Source of the DNA: JANRLJ01 sp034437895
Lineage (GTDB): Bacteria; Chloroflexota; Anaerolineae; Aggregatilineales; Phototrophicaceae
Reading direction: 5' to 3'
Length of the DNA stretch: 17,267 bases
Assembly: GCA_034437895.1 (NCBI GenBank)
Contig: DAOTTO010000255.1
Span: 1-17,267 of the forward strand
Shown here: one piece after another, positions 1-6,775 of the stretch
Layout: each line of letters opens with the position of its first letter
Numbering within the stretch: position 1 is the stretch's first letter
Notes under the pieces: model-generated
The model's database searches: none
Told to the model about the DNA's origin: nothing
Seen by the model: the letters and a program-made list of their open reading frames with translations, nothing else
Made by a program: the position numbers and the translations under genes

Positions 1-74
1 GGGGACTTAAAGAACCATTGTGAACCGTTTTTCTCCCCTTCGCCATTGCATGGCGAAGGGGTCGGGGGATGAGG
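1..74. repeat. Hairpin-type intergenic repeat (copy 1, cut by window edge)
   Basis: Positions 35-46 and 50-61 form a perfect 12-bp inverted repeat (CCCCTTCGCCAT / ATGGCGAAGGGG) around a 3-nt loop. They are followed by TCGGGGGATGAGG at 62-74. The block matches the right half of the element at 5302-5435 in order: GGGGACTT at the start, TTTTCTCCCCTTC before the stem, a CCCCTTC..GGGG stem, and then a (C/T)CGGGGG(A/G)TGAGG tail. The copy starts at or before base 1, so its left half is not visible. It lies just downstream of the minus-strand gene ending at 117 and could also act as a transcript-end hairpin, although no T-tract follows on that strand. Confidence 0.7.
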
Positions 75-116
75 ACATCATAAAAGTTAATCAAAGTGCG
101 CTATCCAAAACTGAGG

Positions 117-1199
117 TTAAATAATCTTGCCTTTGCGCCGGATGATGGGCATCGAGCGATCTGACGACCACGTCGCATACGGAGCCATCGTCAGCGCCGC
201 CAACCGCAGCAGCACCCGATCATAATTCACGCGCCAGCCCGCAAAATCCAGCCACGCTTGCTCACGATCTGCCTTAAGCGGTACGCCTATCGCCAAGAGT
301 TGGTCATAGACTTCATTAAATTCATCCTGCCCAATGCTGATGGGATCAACCGGATAATGCGGGTCTTCGTTGTGATCGATATTTAAAAAATCCGCAACGC
401 TGCGTAAGGCGATATAGCCGGAACGGATGCACAACTGGGCTTGTGGGTCGCGGGGCATATCCACGGTGGAGACGACAAAAGACGCGCTGTCTAAAATCAC
501 CCCGGCGGTAGTAATCCACGAGCGATCTGGCTTAGGGGAGCGAAAGAAGGTCAACGGCCCCAGTGACGTATGGGTTTCTTCCAATTGGACGAACCACAAT
601 TGGCATGTCTCCCATAATTCATGCAAATTATCTAACCCGCGAATCAGTTGCAAGCGCTCCACCATATCTCCTACCGAAGGCGGAGACCCAGCATACACTT
701 CCATCAAACTGACGATGGTTTCTCGTTGGCTGAAGGCGCTGTACATCGTGGGGAGATAGCCGATGAGCAGAGCGGTTAAAATGAGGCCGATGACCGCCTC
801 GGAAAAAATGATGAGCGTCATCCCAAATTCAGGAAAAGGGATTGTCCCCAACGTCAGCAGCGACGAGCCGCTTAAAACAATCGACTGCTTTAATGTGCCG
901 AATCCCATGCCCCAAAAGATGAGGGCGTAACCCATCAGCACCAAAATTTGCCACAAAATAGGTATCGTGATGAGCGTAACTGGGGCCAAAAGTGCCATGC
1001 GTTTGTCACGCTGCGCGTATGTTTTAGAGCGAAAGCCAAAACTCTGGAAAAGTTGATTAGAGATACGAAATATCCAACGCGCAAGGAGGACATTTTCCGC
1101 ACGCGGCAGCACAACAAAGCGAATCGCAGACAGCAATGTCCATGCAACAAGCCCTGCGCCTAAAATAATACAGATCAGGTGGAAGAAGAAATCGACCAA
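117..1199 (-). CDS. Membrane protein with degenerate two-helix potassium-channel-like pore
   Basis: The protein has 360 residues. Hydrophobic segments at about 5-30, 72-98 and 126-150 are predicted membrane helices. Between the last two is a short loop (about 107-122) reading SGSSLLTLGTIPF, in the place where two-helix K+ channels carry the pore helix and TVGYG filter; a glycine-containing inner helix follows. The layout helix - pore loop - helix - soluble tail fits an Ion_trans_2-like fold, but the filter is not canonical, so ion selectivity cannot be claimed. Residues 160-360 are soluble with no motif recognised. The start is a TTG at 1197-1199, chosen because AAAGGA lies 9 nt upstream and no ATG is available upstream in frame. 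The fold call is by pattern only; the function is unknown. Confidence 0.6.
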   Translation of the reverse strand: MVDFFFHLICIILGAGLVAWTLLSAIRFVVLPRAENVLLARWIFRISNQLFQSFGFRSKTYAQRDKRMALLAPVTLITIPILWQILVLMGYALIFWGMGFGTLKQSIVLSGSSLLTLGTIPFPEFGMTLIIFSEAVIGLILTALLIGYLPTMYSAFSQRETIVSLMEVYAGSPPSVGDMVERLQLIRGLDNLHELWETCQLWFVQLEETHTSLGPLTFFRSPKPDRSWITTAGVILDSASFVVSTVDMPRDPQAQLCIRSGYIALRSVADFLNIDHNEDPHYPVDPISIGQDEFNEVYDQLLAIGVPLKADREQAWLDFAGWRVNYDRVLLRLAALTMAPYATWSSDRSMPIIRRKGKII

Positions 1200-1335
1200 C
1201 AGAGGAAGTCCTTTATGCAGTTGATTGTGAGAGATTGAGCCTAAAGCCTAGCACATTGAGGGCAGAACGTCACCCATAACTTTGGACAGGGGATTGTGGG
1301 GAGGAAAATGTTGTTTTGTTCCATCCCCTATACAG

Positions 1336-2484
1336 CTACGAAGCCAGTTCGCGCTCATTTTCTTCAATCAAGCGGGCGTAGTGGTCGATAACTTCATCCA
1401 TCATAGCAGGCCAGGATTTTGTTTCGGCGTAAGCACGAGCATCCTGTCCCATCTGCGCGATACGCTCACGGCTGACAATAATTTGCTGCACGCCTTCGAT
1501 TAAAGTCTCTACATCGCCGACTTCAAAGGTATAACCTGTTCTACCTTCTTCAACTACGTCGGGGATTCCGCCCACTCGCGACGCAACCACCGGCAGCCCT
1601 GCCGCCATCGCTTCGACGACGACCAGACCAAACGTCTCCAACGCTGACGGAAATACGAAGACATCCGCGCTGGCGTAGGCTTGCGCTAAGGGTTCGCCCG
1701 TCATGTAGCCCATAAATGTGGTATTCGTCCCGGCGAAAAGTTTTTCTAAACTTTCGCGTTCAGGGCCATCACCCACAATCGCCAGCCGCGCATTCGGCAG
1801 CGCTTCGATCATCGGCTTGAGGCAGTCAATCCGTTTTTCGCTGGAAAGCCGCCCAACATAAAGCAAAATCGGCGCGGCGGGGTTGCCACCGGAAAGTTGA
1901 TAACGCATATCATTATTGCGGTAACGCGGATTGAACTTTTCCGCATCGACACCACGCCCCCACAGCCCCACCCGTTTTACACCAAGTTCGACCATTTCAC
2001 GCTGAACCCGTTTGCTCGGCGCGAGGGAATAATCCGCCGCATTAAAGACCACTTGGGTAAATTTGTTCACGACAGGCTCAAACAATCCGAGATGATAGTG
2101 ATGTGCCATTCGTGCCAGATCAAGATGGAACGAAGCCAATGTCGGGATACCGATGCGCTTAGCCATCAACAAGCCCGTTGTGCCGATCAATACGGGATGG
2201 ATGAAATGGGCGATATCGGGCTTAAAGGCTTTGAGTTGATTATAAGTCGTCCATCCGGGGGGGCCAACTTTGAGTTCGGGGTAAAGCGGCAGTGTTACCC
2301 CATCAATGGCAATGACTTTGGTATCCGCGTAATACTGCGGTACTGCGCCGAGCTTATCCAGTTTGGGCGCAACAATCACCGACTCGATGCCGCGCTTGGC
2401 GAGATGATCGAGCAGCAGGCAGGTCACGGTGACGATGCCGTCCACTTTAGGCAAGAAGGTTTCGGTAAAGAGCGCGACGCGCAT
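1336..2484 (-). CDS. GT4-family glycosyltransferase, SqdX-like
   Basis: A 382-residue GT-B fold glycosyltransferase. The N-terminus MRVALFTETFLPKVDGI and LPLYPELK (65-72) resemble sulfoquinovosyltransferases (SqdX/SQD2) and the related MgtA-type mannosyltransferases. The C-terminal nucleotide-sugar domain has GRLSSEK (211-217), VGDGPER (237-243) and the GT4 E-x7-E motif, E283 to E291 (ETFGLVVVE), followed by GGIPDVV. From family knowledge it would transfer a sugar from a nucleotide donor to a lipid acceptor at the membrane. Whether the donor is UDP-sulfoquinovose or GDP-mannose cannot be read from sequence, and no sqdB-like partner is in the window. The start is the ATG at 2482-2484 with GGAGGG 4 nt upstream; a TTG four codons earlier overlaps that ribosome binding site and is rejected. 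A palindrome and a leader hairpin lie upstream. Confidence 0.85.
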   Translation of the reverse strand: MRVALFTETFLPKVDGIVTVTCLLLDHLAKRGIESVIVAPKLDKLGAVPQYYADTKVIAIDGVTLPLYPELKVGPPGWTTYNQLKAFKPDIAHFIHPVLIGTTGLLMAKRIGIPTLASFHLDLARMAHHYHLGLFEPVVNKFTQVVFNAADYSLAPSKRVQREMVELGVKRVGLWGRGVDAEKFNPRYRNNDMRYQLSGGNPAAPILLYVGRLSSEKRIDCLKPMIEALPNARLAIVGDGPERESLEKLFAGTNTTFMGYMTGEPLAQAYASADVFVFPSALETFGLVVVEAMAAGLPVVASRVGGIPDVVEEGRTGYTFEVGDVETLIEGVQQIIVSRERIAQMGQDARAYAETKSWPAMMDEVIDHYARLIEENERELAS

Positions 2485-2508
2485 GAGTCCCTCCAAAGGT
2501 GCGTGTTA

Positions 2509-2541
2509 AGGACTAAATGCCCAAGAATGGGCTTATGTCCT
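2509..2541 (-). promoter_or_regulatory. Hairpin in probable 5' leader of the glycosyltransferase gene
   Basis: An outer 5-bp stem AGGAC/GTCCT (2509-2513 with 2537-2541) encloses an inner 5-bp stem GCCCA-agaa-TGGGC (2519-2532). It lies 24 nt upstream of the glycosyltransferase ATG on the minus strand, between the palindromic region at 2544-2597 and the ribosome binding site. It could stabilise the mRNA or tune translation; this is inference from position and symmetry only. Confidence 0.35.
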
Positions 2542-2543
2542 GT

Positions 2544-2597
2544 GTGTGTTATAAAGCGCGAATAGTTATCATCATAACCCCGCGTGATATAACACAC
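2544..2597. promoter_or_regulatory. Long palindrome, candidate operator over the glycosyltransferase promoter
   Basis: A perfect 10-bp inverted repeat, GTGTGTTATA at 2544-2553 and TATAACACAC at 2588-2597, is nearly concentric with an inner inverted repeat, GTTAT-catc-ATAAC at 2565-2578. On the minus strand a weak promoter, TTATGA - 18 bp - TATAAC, overlaps the palindrome. A symmetric site over a promoter is what a dimeric repressor would bind. No regulator gene is nearby, and a purely structural palindrome is the alternative. Confidence 0.35.
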
Positions 2598-2661
2598 TAC
2601 GCAGCCAATGGTGACGCAGTTGCGGCAACGAGGTTGCAGAAATTTAAAATATGCGCCTTAA

Positions 2662-2694
2662 ACCAAAAGCGAGAGGTCATCCCTCGCTTTTGGT
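2662..2694 (-). terminator. Hairpin terminator downstream of the HtrA-like gene
   Basis: A perfect 12-bp stem, ACCAAAAGCGAG (2662-2673) and CTCGCTTTTGGT (2683-2694), has a 9-nt loop and lies 22 bp past the HtrA-like stop codon on the minus strand. On that strand the stem ends in TTTTGG and is followed by TTTAAGG, a short U-run, so termination is likely but not of the strongest type. Confidence 0.6.
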
Positions 2695-2716
2695 CGCTTC
2701 TACTAAAAATGCACGC

Positions 2717-3844
2717 TTAGTTAGGGCGTTGTTGCAGCGTCACCGTCAGTTGAACTTGTTGACCGTTGCGATAGACCGTCAATGTGACCGCCTCGCCGGG
2801 ACGCGTATATTTCGCCAAATAGCTGATCAGTTCGTCAATGCCGGAAAGCGGTTCGCCATTGATCGCCGTAATAATGTCTGCCGACACATAGCGCGTCTGA
2901 TCTTGCGACACTTGGGCAGATTGCAAGCCAGCAGCAGCAGCGGGGCCGCTCGGTACGGCTTGGCTGACGACGATACCCGTTAGGTTGTTGGGCAAACTGA
3001 GCGATTCAATCTCGGAAAGGCGCACATCGCCGCCCGAAATACCGATGTAGCTGTATTCAACGCGCCCATTGGTGATAATTTCTTGAGCAACTCGCGCTGC
3101 TAAATCCGACGGAATGGCGTAGCCAATGCCAGAATTACTGCCGGATTCAGTCGCAATCTGTGAATTCACACCGACGACTTGGCCTGCCAGATTGAGGAGT
3201 GGGCCGCCGCTGTTGCCGGGATTAATGGAAGCATCCGTCTGAATCACCGAGCCAATCGAGAAGCCGCCTTGCGAAAGCCCACGAATGGAGCGATCTTTGG
3301 CGCTGACGATACCGCTGGTCAACGTCCAGCGTTCACCAAACGGGCTGCCAATCGCCAGAACCGTTTGCCCGACGACCAAATCATCAACACTCCCGAAGAT
3401 CACCGGGACTAATTCAGAAGCTGGCACATCGACCTGAATCACGGCTAAATCCGAATCAGGGTCTTCCCCAACGACATCCGCACGGACGATGGTGCCATCA
3501 ATGAAATTGACCTCGATGCTGGTCGCGCCTTGAACAACATGATCGTTGGTCAGGATATGTCCTTGCTGGTCGATCACAAACCCCGAACCGCTGCCCGCGA
3601 GTGTCGCACCATCCCGCTGTGCCACGACACTAATAGCGACCACAGACGGGCTGACGTTGCGATAGACATCCGCGAAAGTCTGCTCGGTGATACTTAAAGC
3701 GGGTGCGGTCTGCGCTTGTAATACTTCCGCCATCGCATTAGACGCGGCGCTGGAAAACACACTCGTGCCGATCAAAAAGCCAATAATGAGAATGAGCGCT
3801 CCCGAAGTTGCCAGCGCGAGCGTTCTTTTGAAGGTATTAGACAT
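2717..3844 (-). CDS. htrA: Membrane-anchored HtrA/DegS-like serine protease (trypsin + one PDZ)
   Basis: A 375-residue S1C-family protease. A hydrophobic N-terminal segment (about 9-30) is an uncleaved signal anchor, placing the protease domain outside the cytoplasmic membrane. The catalytic triad is visible: H102 in LTNDHVVQG, D132 in DSDLAVIQ and S212 in NPGNSGGPLL. One PDZ domain follows at about 265-365 (GIVVSQAVPSGPAAAAGL, then DIITAINGEPL). One PDZ gives a DegS-like layout. The family degrades or senses misfolded envelope proteins under stress. The start is the ATG at 3842-3844 with AAAGGA 7 nt upstream; an in-frame ATG 36 nt earlier lacks a good ribosome binding site. The gene is monocistronic by layout, with its own promoter (3892-3919) and terminator (2662-2694). 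Confidence 0.9.
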   Translation of the reverse strand: MSNTFKRTLALATSGALILIIGFLIGTSVFSSAASNAMAEVLQAQTAPALSITEQTFADVYRNVSPSVVAISVVAQRDGATLAGSGSGFVIDQQGHILTNDHVVQGATSIEVNFIDGTIVRADVVGEDPDSDLAVIQVDVPASELVPVIFGSVDDLVVGQTVLAIGSPFGERWTLTSGIVSAKDRSIRGLSQGGFSIGSVIQTDASINPGNSGGPLLNLAGQVVGVNSQIATESGSNSGIGYAIPSDLAARVAQEIITNGRVEYSYIGISGGDVRLSEIESLSLPNNLTGIVVSQAVPSGPAAAAGLQSAQVSQDQTRYVSADIITAINGEPLSGIDELISYLAKYTRPGEAVTLTVYRNGQQVQLTVTLQQRPN

Positions 3845-3891
3845 CGTTATTCCTTTTACTGTGTAGTCTTGTAACATCATCTTATGTACAC

Positions 3892-3919
3892 AGTATAAAT
3901 CGTAGTCCCAAATTGTAAA
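3892..3919 (-). promoter_or_regulatory. Sigma-70-type promoter for the HtrA-like gene
   Basis: On the minus strand TTTACA (3914-3919) is separated by 16 bp from TATACT (3892-3897). Each box matches 5 of 6 consensus bases. It lies about 48 bp upstream of the chosen ATG and overlaps the inverted repeat at 3907-3969. Confidence 0.55.
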
Positions 3920-3969
3920 CTAACTTTAGGTAGGATGTAAATCTTTCCTTAGAATTGTTTACATTTGGG
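3907..3969. promoter_or_regulatory. Inverted repeat at the htrA promoter, candidate operator
   Basis: CCCAAATTGTAAAC at 3907-3920 and GTTTACATTTGGG at 3957-3969 are inverted copies differing by one inserted T. The second arm ends one base before the stop codon of the M24 peptidase gene, and the first covers the -35 box of the htrA promoter. A third TTTACAT-like box lies between them (minus strand, about 3934-3940). This arrangement suits a stress-responsive regulator, but no named operator was recognised. Confidence 0.35.
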
Positions 3970-3970
3970 C

Positions 3971-5200
3971 CTATCCCTTTAACGGCAGCACCAAATCTTT
4001 ACGGAAGGGCGTGAGCGAAATAAGCTGACCATCATCCGTCACATAAAAGGTGTCTTCGACGCGCATCCCGATGCCTTGATTGGGATAGTAGAGTCCCGGC
4101 TCAATCGTGACGACATTTCCTTTTTGGAAAATATCGTCTTTGCGTAAATGGGTGATACTCGGACGCTCATGAATCTTCAGCCCGACCCCATGCCCAAGAC
4201 TATGCACGTATCCCTCTGTCGTCCCTTCATGGCTGCGTCCGGTAGGATGCCCGCTACGCTCGAAGTGATCCAACACCGCTTCTTGCATCAGATACGCGGG
4301 TTTGTTGACGGCAAACGTCTCCACCGCGATATCAAATGCCTCCACGACGGTATCATAAATGCGCTGGACTTCGGCGGGTGCCTCATTGATGCACCATGTC
4401 CGCGTCGAGTCATGATGATAGCCACCGCCGATTTCTTGTGGGAAAAGATCGAACACAATCGGCTGACCCGTTTGCAGCGCCATATCTTCTTGTCCGCGAC
4501 TATGCGGGAAGCCGCCATCACGGCCTTGCGCGAAGATCATCGAATTGCATTCGAGACCGCGATCCAGCAGTTCGCGCCGGACGAAGCGCTTAACGTCGCC
4601 AATTGTCAGCGGTGTTCGATCCGTTTTGACGACGGTTTCATTTTGCTCGGAATGACCCGCGATATAATCCCAAGTCGCCTGCCATACTTGATCGGTGCGC
4701 TCGGCGATGGATTGGATTCGGGCGATTTCATCTGCATCTTTAGTAATCCCGGCAATATCGAACAGCGTCCCGCCCAACTCACCCGCGAATTCATATTCAG
4801 GGAAGGCTACGCGAAGTAACGTGACTAACTCTACAATAAAATTCAACTCGCCCACGCCATAAATGCCGATTTTGCCTTGCGTTACGCCGAGCTGTTTAAG
4901 GCAGTGTCCCCAAAACGGAATCGCGGCTTTAGTCCCGTCCCCTTCGGCAGCTTTGAGGAAATTAACATAGCCCATATCGGTGGTCGAATAGACTTTGAGT
5001 CCGCTGGCGGCGGCTTCTTCCGTCTCCATCGGATTAGCGATAATCACGGGGGCTTCCCCAATTTTTTTGATCGCCATGCCGCTGCTGATGCCGACATTAC
5101 CGATGAGATAATCCAGCGCTGAACTGTACTGATAACCGGCGGGAATAATGATGGCAGCGAGATTGCGCTCCTGCATCAGACGGTCAAGATCAGATTTCAT
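3971..5200 (-). CDS. M24-family metallopeptidase (Xaa-Pro aminopeptidase/prolidase type)
   Basis: A 409-residue protein with a creatinase-like N-terminal domain (1 to about 150) and a pita-bread catalytic domain (about 155-405). All five metal ligands of the family are in place: D251 (IVFDLFP), D264 (YHHDSTRTW), H337 (HSLGHGVGL), E367 (TIEPGLYY) and E382 (RVEDTF). H344 in KIHERP is the usual second-shell histidine. The family removes N-terminal residues preceding proline, or splits Xaa-Pro dipeptides, in the cytoplasm using a dinuclear metal centre. No signal peptide is seen. The start is the ATG at 5198-5200; the ribosome binding site is weak. Exact substrate (aminopeptidase P versus prolidase) is not resolved. 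Confidence 0.88.
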   Translation of the reverse strand: MKSDLDRLMQERNLAAIIIPAGYQYSSALDYLIGNVGISSGMAIKKIGEAPVIIANPMETEEAAASGLKVYSTTDMGYVNFLKAAEGDGTKAAIPFWGHCLKQLGVTQGKIGIYGVGELNFIVELVTLLRVAFPEYEFAGELGGTLFDIAGITKDADEIARIQSIAERTDQVWQATWDYIAGHSEQNETVVKTDRTPLTIGDVKRFVRRELLDRGLECNSMIFAQGRDGGFPHSRGQEDMALQTGQPIVFDLFPQEIGGGYHHDSTRTWCINEAPAEVQRIYDTVVEAFDIAVETFAVNKPAYLMQEAVLDHFERSGHPTGRSHEGTTEGYVHSLGHGVGLKIHERPSITHLRKDDIFQKGNVVTIEPGLYYPNQGIGMRVEDTFYVTDDGQLISLTPFRKDLVLPLKG

Positions 5201-5251
5201 GGTTTAAACTCACATTCCGGTATTCAAGAAAATTTAAACAGATAGACCATA

Positions 5252-5279
5252 ATCATACTGTGAAAAATGAGAGGCGCAA
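5252..5279 (-). promoter_or_regulatory. Possible promoter for the M24 peptidase gene
   Basis: On the minus strand TTGCGC (5274-5279) and TATGAT (5252-5257) are separated by 16 bp and end about 50 bp before the ATG at 5200. The -10 box is good and the -35 box only partly matches, so this is a tentative assignment. Confidence 0.35.
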
Positions 5280-5301
5280 CCCGAAATGGTGCTATAGATT
5301 T

Positions 5302-5435
5302 AGGACTTTCGCTCACGCATTTACCCCACCCCTAAATCCCCTCCCCATTGCATGGAGAGGGGACTTCAAGATGCGTTTTCTCCCCTTCTCCAATACTTGG
5401 AGAGGGGGCCGGGGGGTGAGGTAAGCGAAAGTCCT
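5302..5435. repeat. 134-bp palindromic element with 12-bp terminal inverted repeats
   Basis: AGGACTTTCGCT at 5302-5313 and AGCGAAAGTCCT at 5424-5435 are perfect inverted ends. Inside are two GC-rich hairpins: 5338-5362 (CCCCTCcCCAT-tgc-ATGGaGAGGGG, one mismatch) and 5382-5407 (CCCCTTCTCCAA / TTGGAGAGGGG, with a bulge). CCCCACCCC and GGGGGGTGAGG boxes sit near the ends, so the whole unit is close to a self-complementary palindrome. The right half matches the repeat at 1-74. It ends 4 bp before the stop codon of the 5440-5895 gene. No ORF is inside, so it would be a non-autonomous repeat. Confidence 0.75.
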
Positions 5436-5439
5436 GAGA

Positions 5440-5895
5440 TTATTCATCGCCTTCGGTTTCGCGGGCGCGTAAAAAGACCTCTAAGAGAATAAAGACCAGC
5501 GCCAGAAAAAACGTGACAGGCAAAGACAACACACGCGGAATTTGCAACCACGCACAAATCACTATGAACAATCCGATCCACACGCTCTGCCGGACGATCA
5601 CCCCACCGGGTGGCGGTGCCGCATCTGGCGCGGTAAAGCGGACGTTAAAATAGCGCACCAACGGCATCACCGTCCCTGCGATGGCGAGATGCAGCAGCAC
5701 AAAAAACAGCCATAATTCCGGCCCCAGCCCGACGTTTTGCGTCGTGATAAGCCAATACAACCCGATCCAGCCCACAGCCATCATGCCTGTGCCTGCTAAA
5801 AGCACGCCTACATGATCGGGCGGCATCCGGCGGTTAATCGGCTGACCGGGACGGCGGGTACGTTGTGAATTGTTGGACGAAGTATTTTCTGCCAT
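5440..5895 (-). CDS. Small integral membrane protein of unknown function
   Basis: A 151-residue protein with a polar, Arg/Asn-rich N-terminal tail (1-26) and about four hydrophobic segments (about 27-50, 59-80, 100-118 and 122-143). A PDAAPPPGG linker (90-98) separates two helix pairs, and the tail is acidic. No family was recognised. The chosen start is the ATG at 5893-5895. A TTG 48 nt earlier would add FPFTAAADYN-type sequence without a good ribosome binding site. The ATG has no Shine-Dalgarno sequence but has a perfect TATAAT exactly 6 nt upstream, which suggests a leaderless transcript. Confidence 0.6.
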   Translation of the reverse strand: MAENTSSNNSQRTRRPGQPINRRMPPDHVGVLLAGTGMMAVGWIGLYWLITTQNVGLGPELWLFFVLLHLAIAGTVMPLVRYFNVRFTAPDAAPPPGGVIVRQSVWIGLFIVICAWLQIPRVLSLPVTFFLALVFILLEVFLRARETEGDE

Positions 5896-5901
5896 GCGCC
5901 C

Positions 5902-5907
5902 ATTATA
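5902..5907 (-). promoter_or_regulatory. -10 box positioned for leaderless transcription
   Basis: TATAAT on the minus strand ends 6 nt before the ATG at 5895, so transcription would begin at or next to the start codon. A -35 box is poor (TTTCCT at 18-bp spacing). The absence of any purine-rich ribosome binding site in the 6-nt gap agrees with leaderless initiation. Confidence 0.45.
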
Positions 5908-5984
5908 ATCCGCAGCAGCAGTGAAAGGAAATCGGCAAGTCAATCAGGGCCATTAACATCACATTTTTCGTAGATTATAAAAAT

Positions 5985-6048
5985 CAAGAACACAAAGGAA
6001 AAATTCTAATTTCTTTTCCTTTGTGTTCTTGGTGTCTTTGTGGTTCAA
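5985..6048. repeat. ACCACAAAG-family palindrome with perfect 18-bp stem
   Basis: CAAGAACACAAAGGAAAA (5985-6002) and TTTTCCTTTGTGTTCTTG (6014-6031) pair perfectly around an 11-nt loop. The right arm continues as GTGTCTTTGTGGTTCAA (to 6048), the motif shared with the repeats at 6606-6678 and 11815-12046. On the minus strand the stem is followed by ATTTTTATAATC, so it could also terminate transcription from the 6106-6414 gene. Confidence 0.75.
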
Positions 6049-6105
6049 ACAATTTAAAAATCCTTCCTTACGAGACTAAAGAAGGATTAAAAATTTATCT
6101 TCGCA

Positions 6106-6414
6106 TTAATCGACTTGGACTTTGACCTTTGTTTTGCCCGTTGTGGAAGGACGGTCATCGTCGGCTTCGTCGGCGGCTTTTTCGGCCTTTTTACTGGCTT
6201 TCTTCATCTCGTCCATCGCGGCATCCACCAACACCCTAAAGCCTTTGGTGAATTCCTTGCTGGCGTTGCTGCCATGACTGCGGAATCCATCCGGCAATAA
6301 GGCTTCCAGTGCCTTGCCTGTTTCTTCTAGGGCGCGGCGTTGATGATAAAGAAACTCCTCGAATGGGGTACGGGGCGATTCTTCCTCGTTATTTTCGGGA
6401 TTCATGTTTTCCAT
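6106..6414 (-). CDS. Small highly charged conserved-type protein, function unknown
   Basis: About 102 residues. The N-terminus is acidic (NPENNEEESP), the middle is amphipathic (FEEFLYHQRRALEETGKALEALLPDGF, then KEFTKGFRVLVDAAMDEMKKA), and the tail is a Lys/Asp/Glu-rich helix ending in TGKTKVKVQVD. It has no membrane segment and no catalytic motif. The pattern recalls small uncharacterised proteins of Chloroflexota, but that is from memory and unverified. The ATG at 6412-6414 is preferred because AGGA lies 9 nt upstream; the ATG at 6421-6423 would abut the same AGGA, and a GTG at 6435 has no ribosome binding site. A hairpin (5985-6031) lies downstream. Confidence 0.6.
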   Translation of the reverse strand: MENMNPENNEEESPRTPFEEFLYHQRRALEETGKALEALLPDGFRSHGSNASKEFTKGFRVLVDAAMDEMKKASKKAEKAADEADDDRPSTTGKTKVKVQVD

Positions 6415-6775
6415 GCTGCTCATTCCTGCTTTCACTCAAATCGTTTTTAATGATACCTACTATACGCACACGCGGCGACAAAGGTTGTGTCATGCGTCTG
6501 TTTGATGGCAGAATTATACAAACTTTTTACATAAAGCACCGAAGTGAGGAAAATTCATTCGGGAGAAGCGCACCAAAACTGCCTCATTTCCTCAAATACG
6601 GCTTGAACCACAAAGACACAAAGGACACGAAGAAAAGAGGGTATGTCTCTTCTTTGTGATCTTCGTGCCTTTGCGGTTGATTTTGATATTTTCGCCCTAC
6701 CTGCTGAGATATTCCAAATTTCTGATCATTTCACCCAATATACTGCAACTTACGCGACGGCCTATTGCTCAGCAC
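6415..6775. other. Intergenic region: possible promoter and one palindromic repeat
   Basis: This 361-bp gap between two minus-strand genes holds two things. A TATAAT on the minus strand at 6513-6518 may be the -10 box for the 6106-6414 gene, about 100 bp from its start, but no convincing -35 is seen. The palindrome at 6606-6678 occupies most of the remainder. Short open frames here are not supported by ribosome binding sites or protein-like composition. Confidence 0.4.
6606..6678. repeat. ACCACAAAG-family palindromic repeat
   Basis: The left arm 6606-6639 begins AACCACAAAGACACAAAGG and the right arm 6647-6678 ends CTTCGTGCCTTTGCGGTT. The arms are reverse complements with a few transitions and small gaps around a 7-nt centre (GGTATGT). 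It lies about 100 bp beyond the pmbA stop codon and shares its arm motif with the repeats at 5985-6048, 11815-12046, 13136-13336 and 16347-16424. Confidence 0.75.

Noticed and set aside
2517..2720. 67-codon plus-strand frame preceded by AAGGACTAA
   Set aside because: The frame runs through the promoter palindrome and the htrA terminator hairpin, has no protein-like pattern, and its AAGGAC is half of the leader hairpin at 2509-2541.
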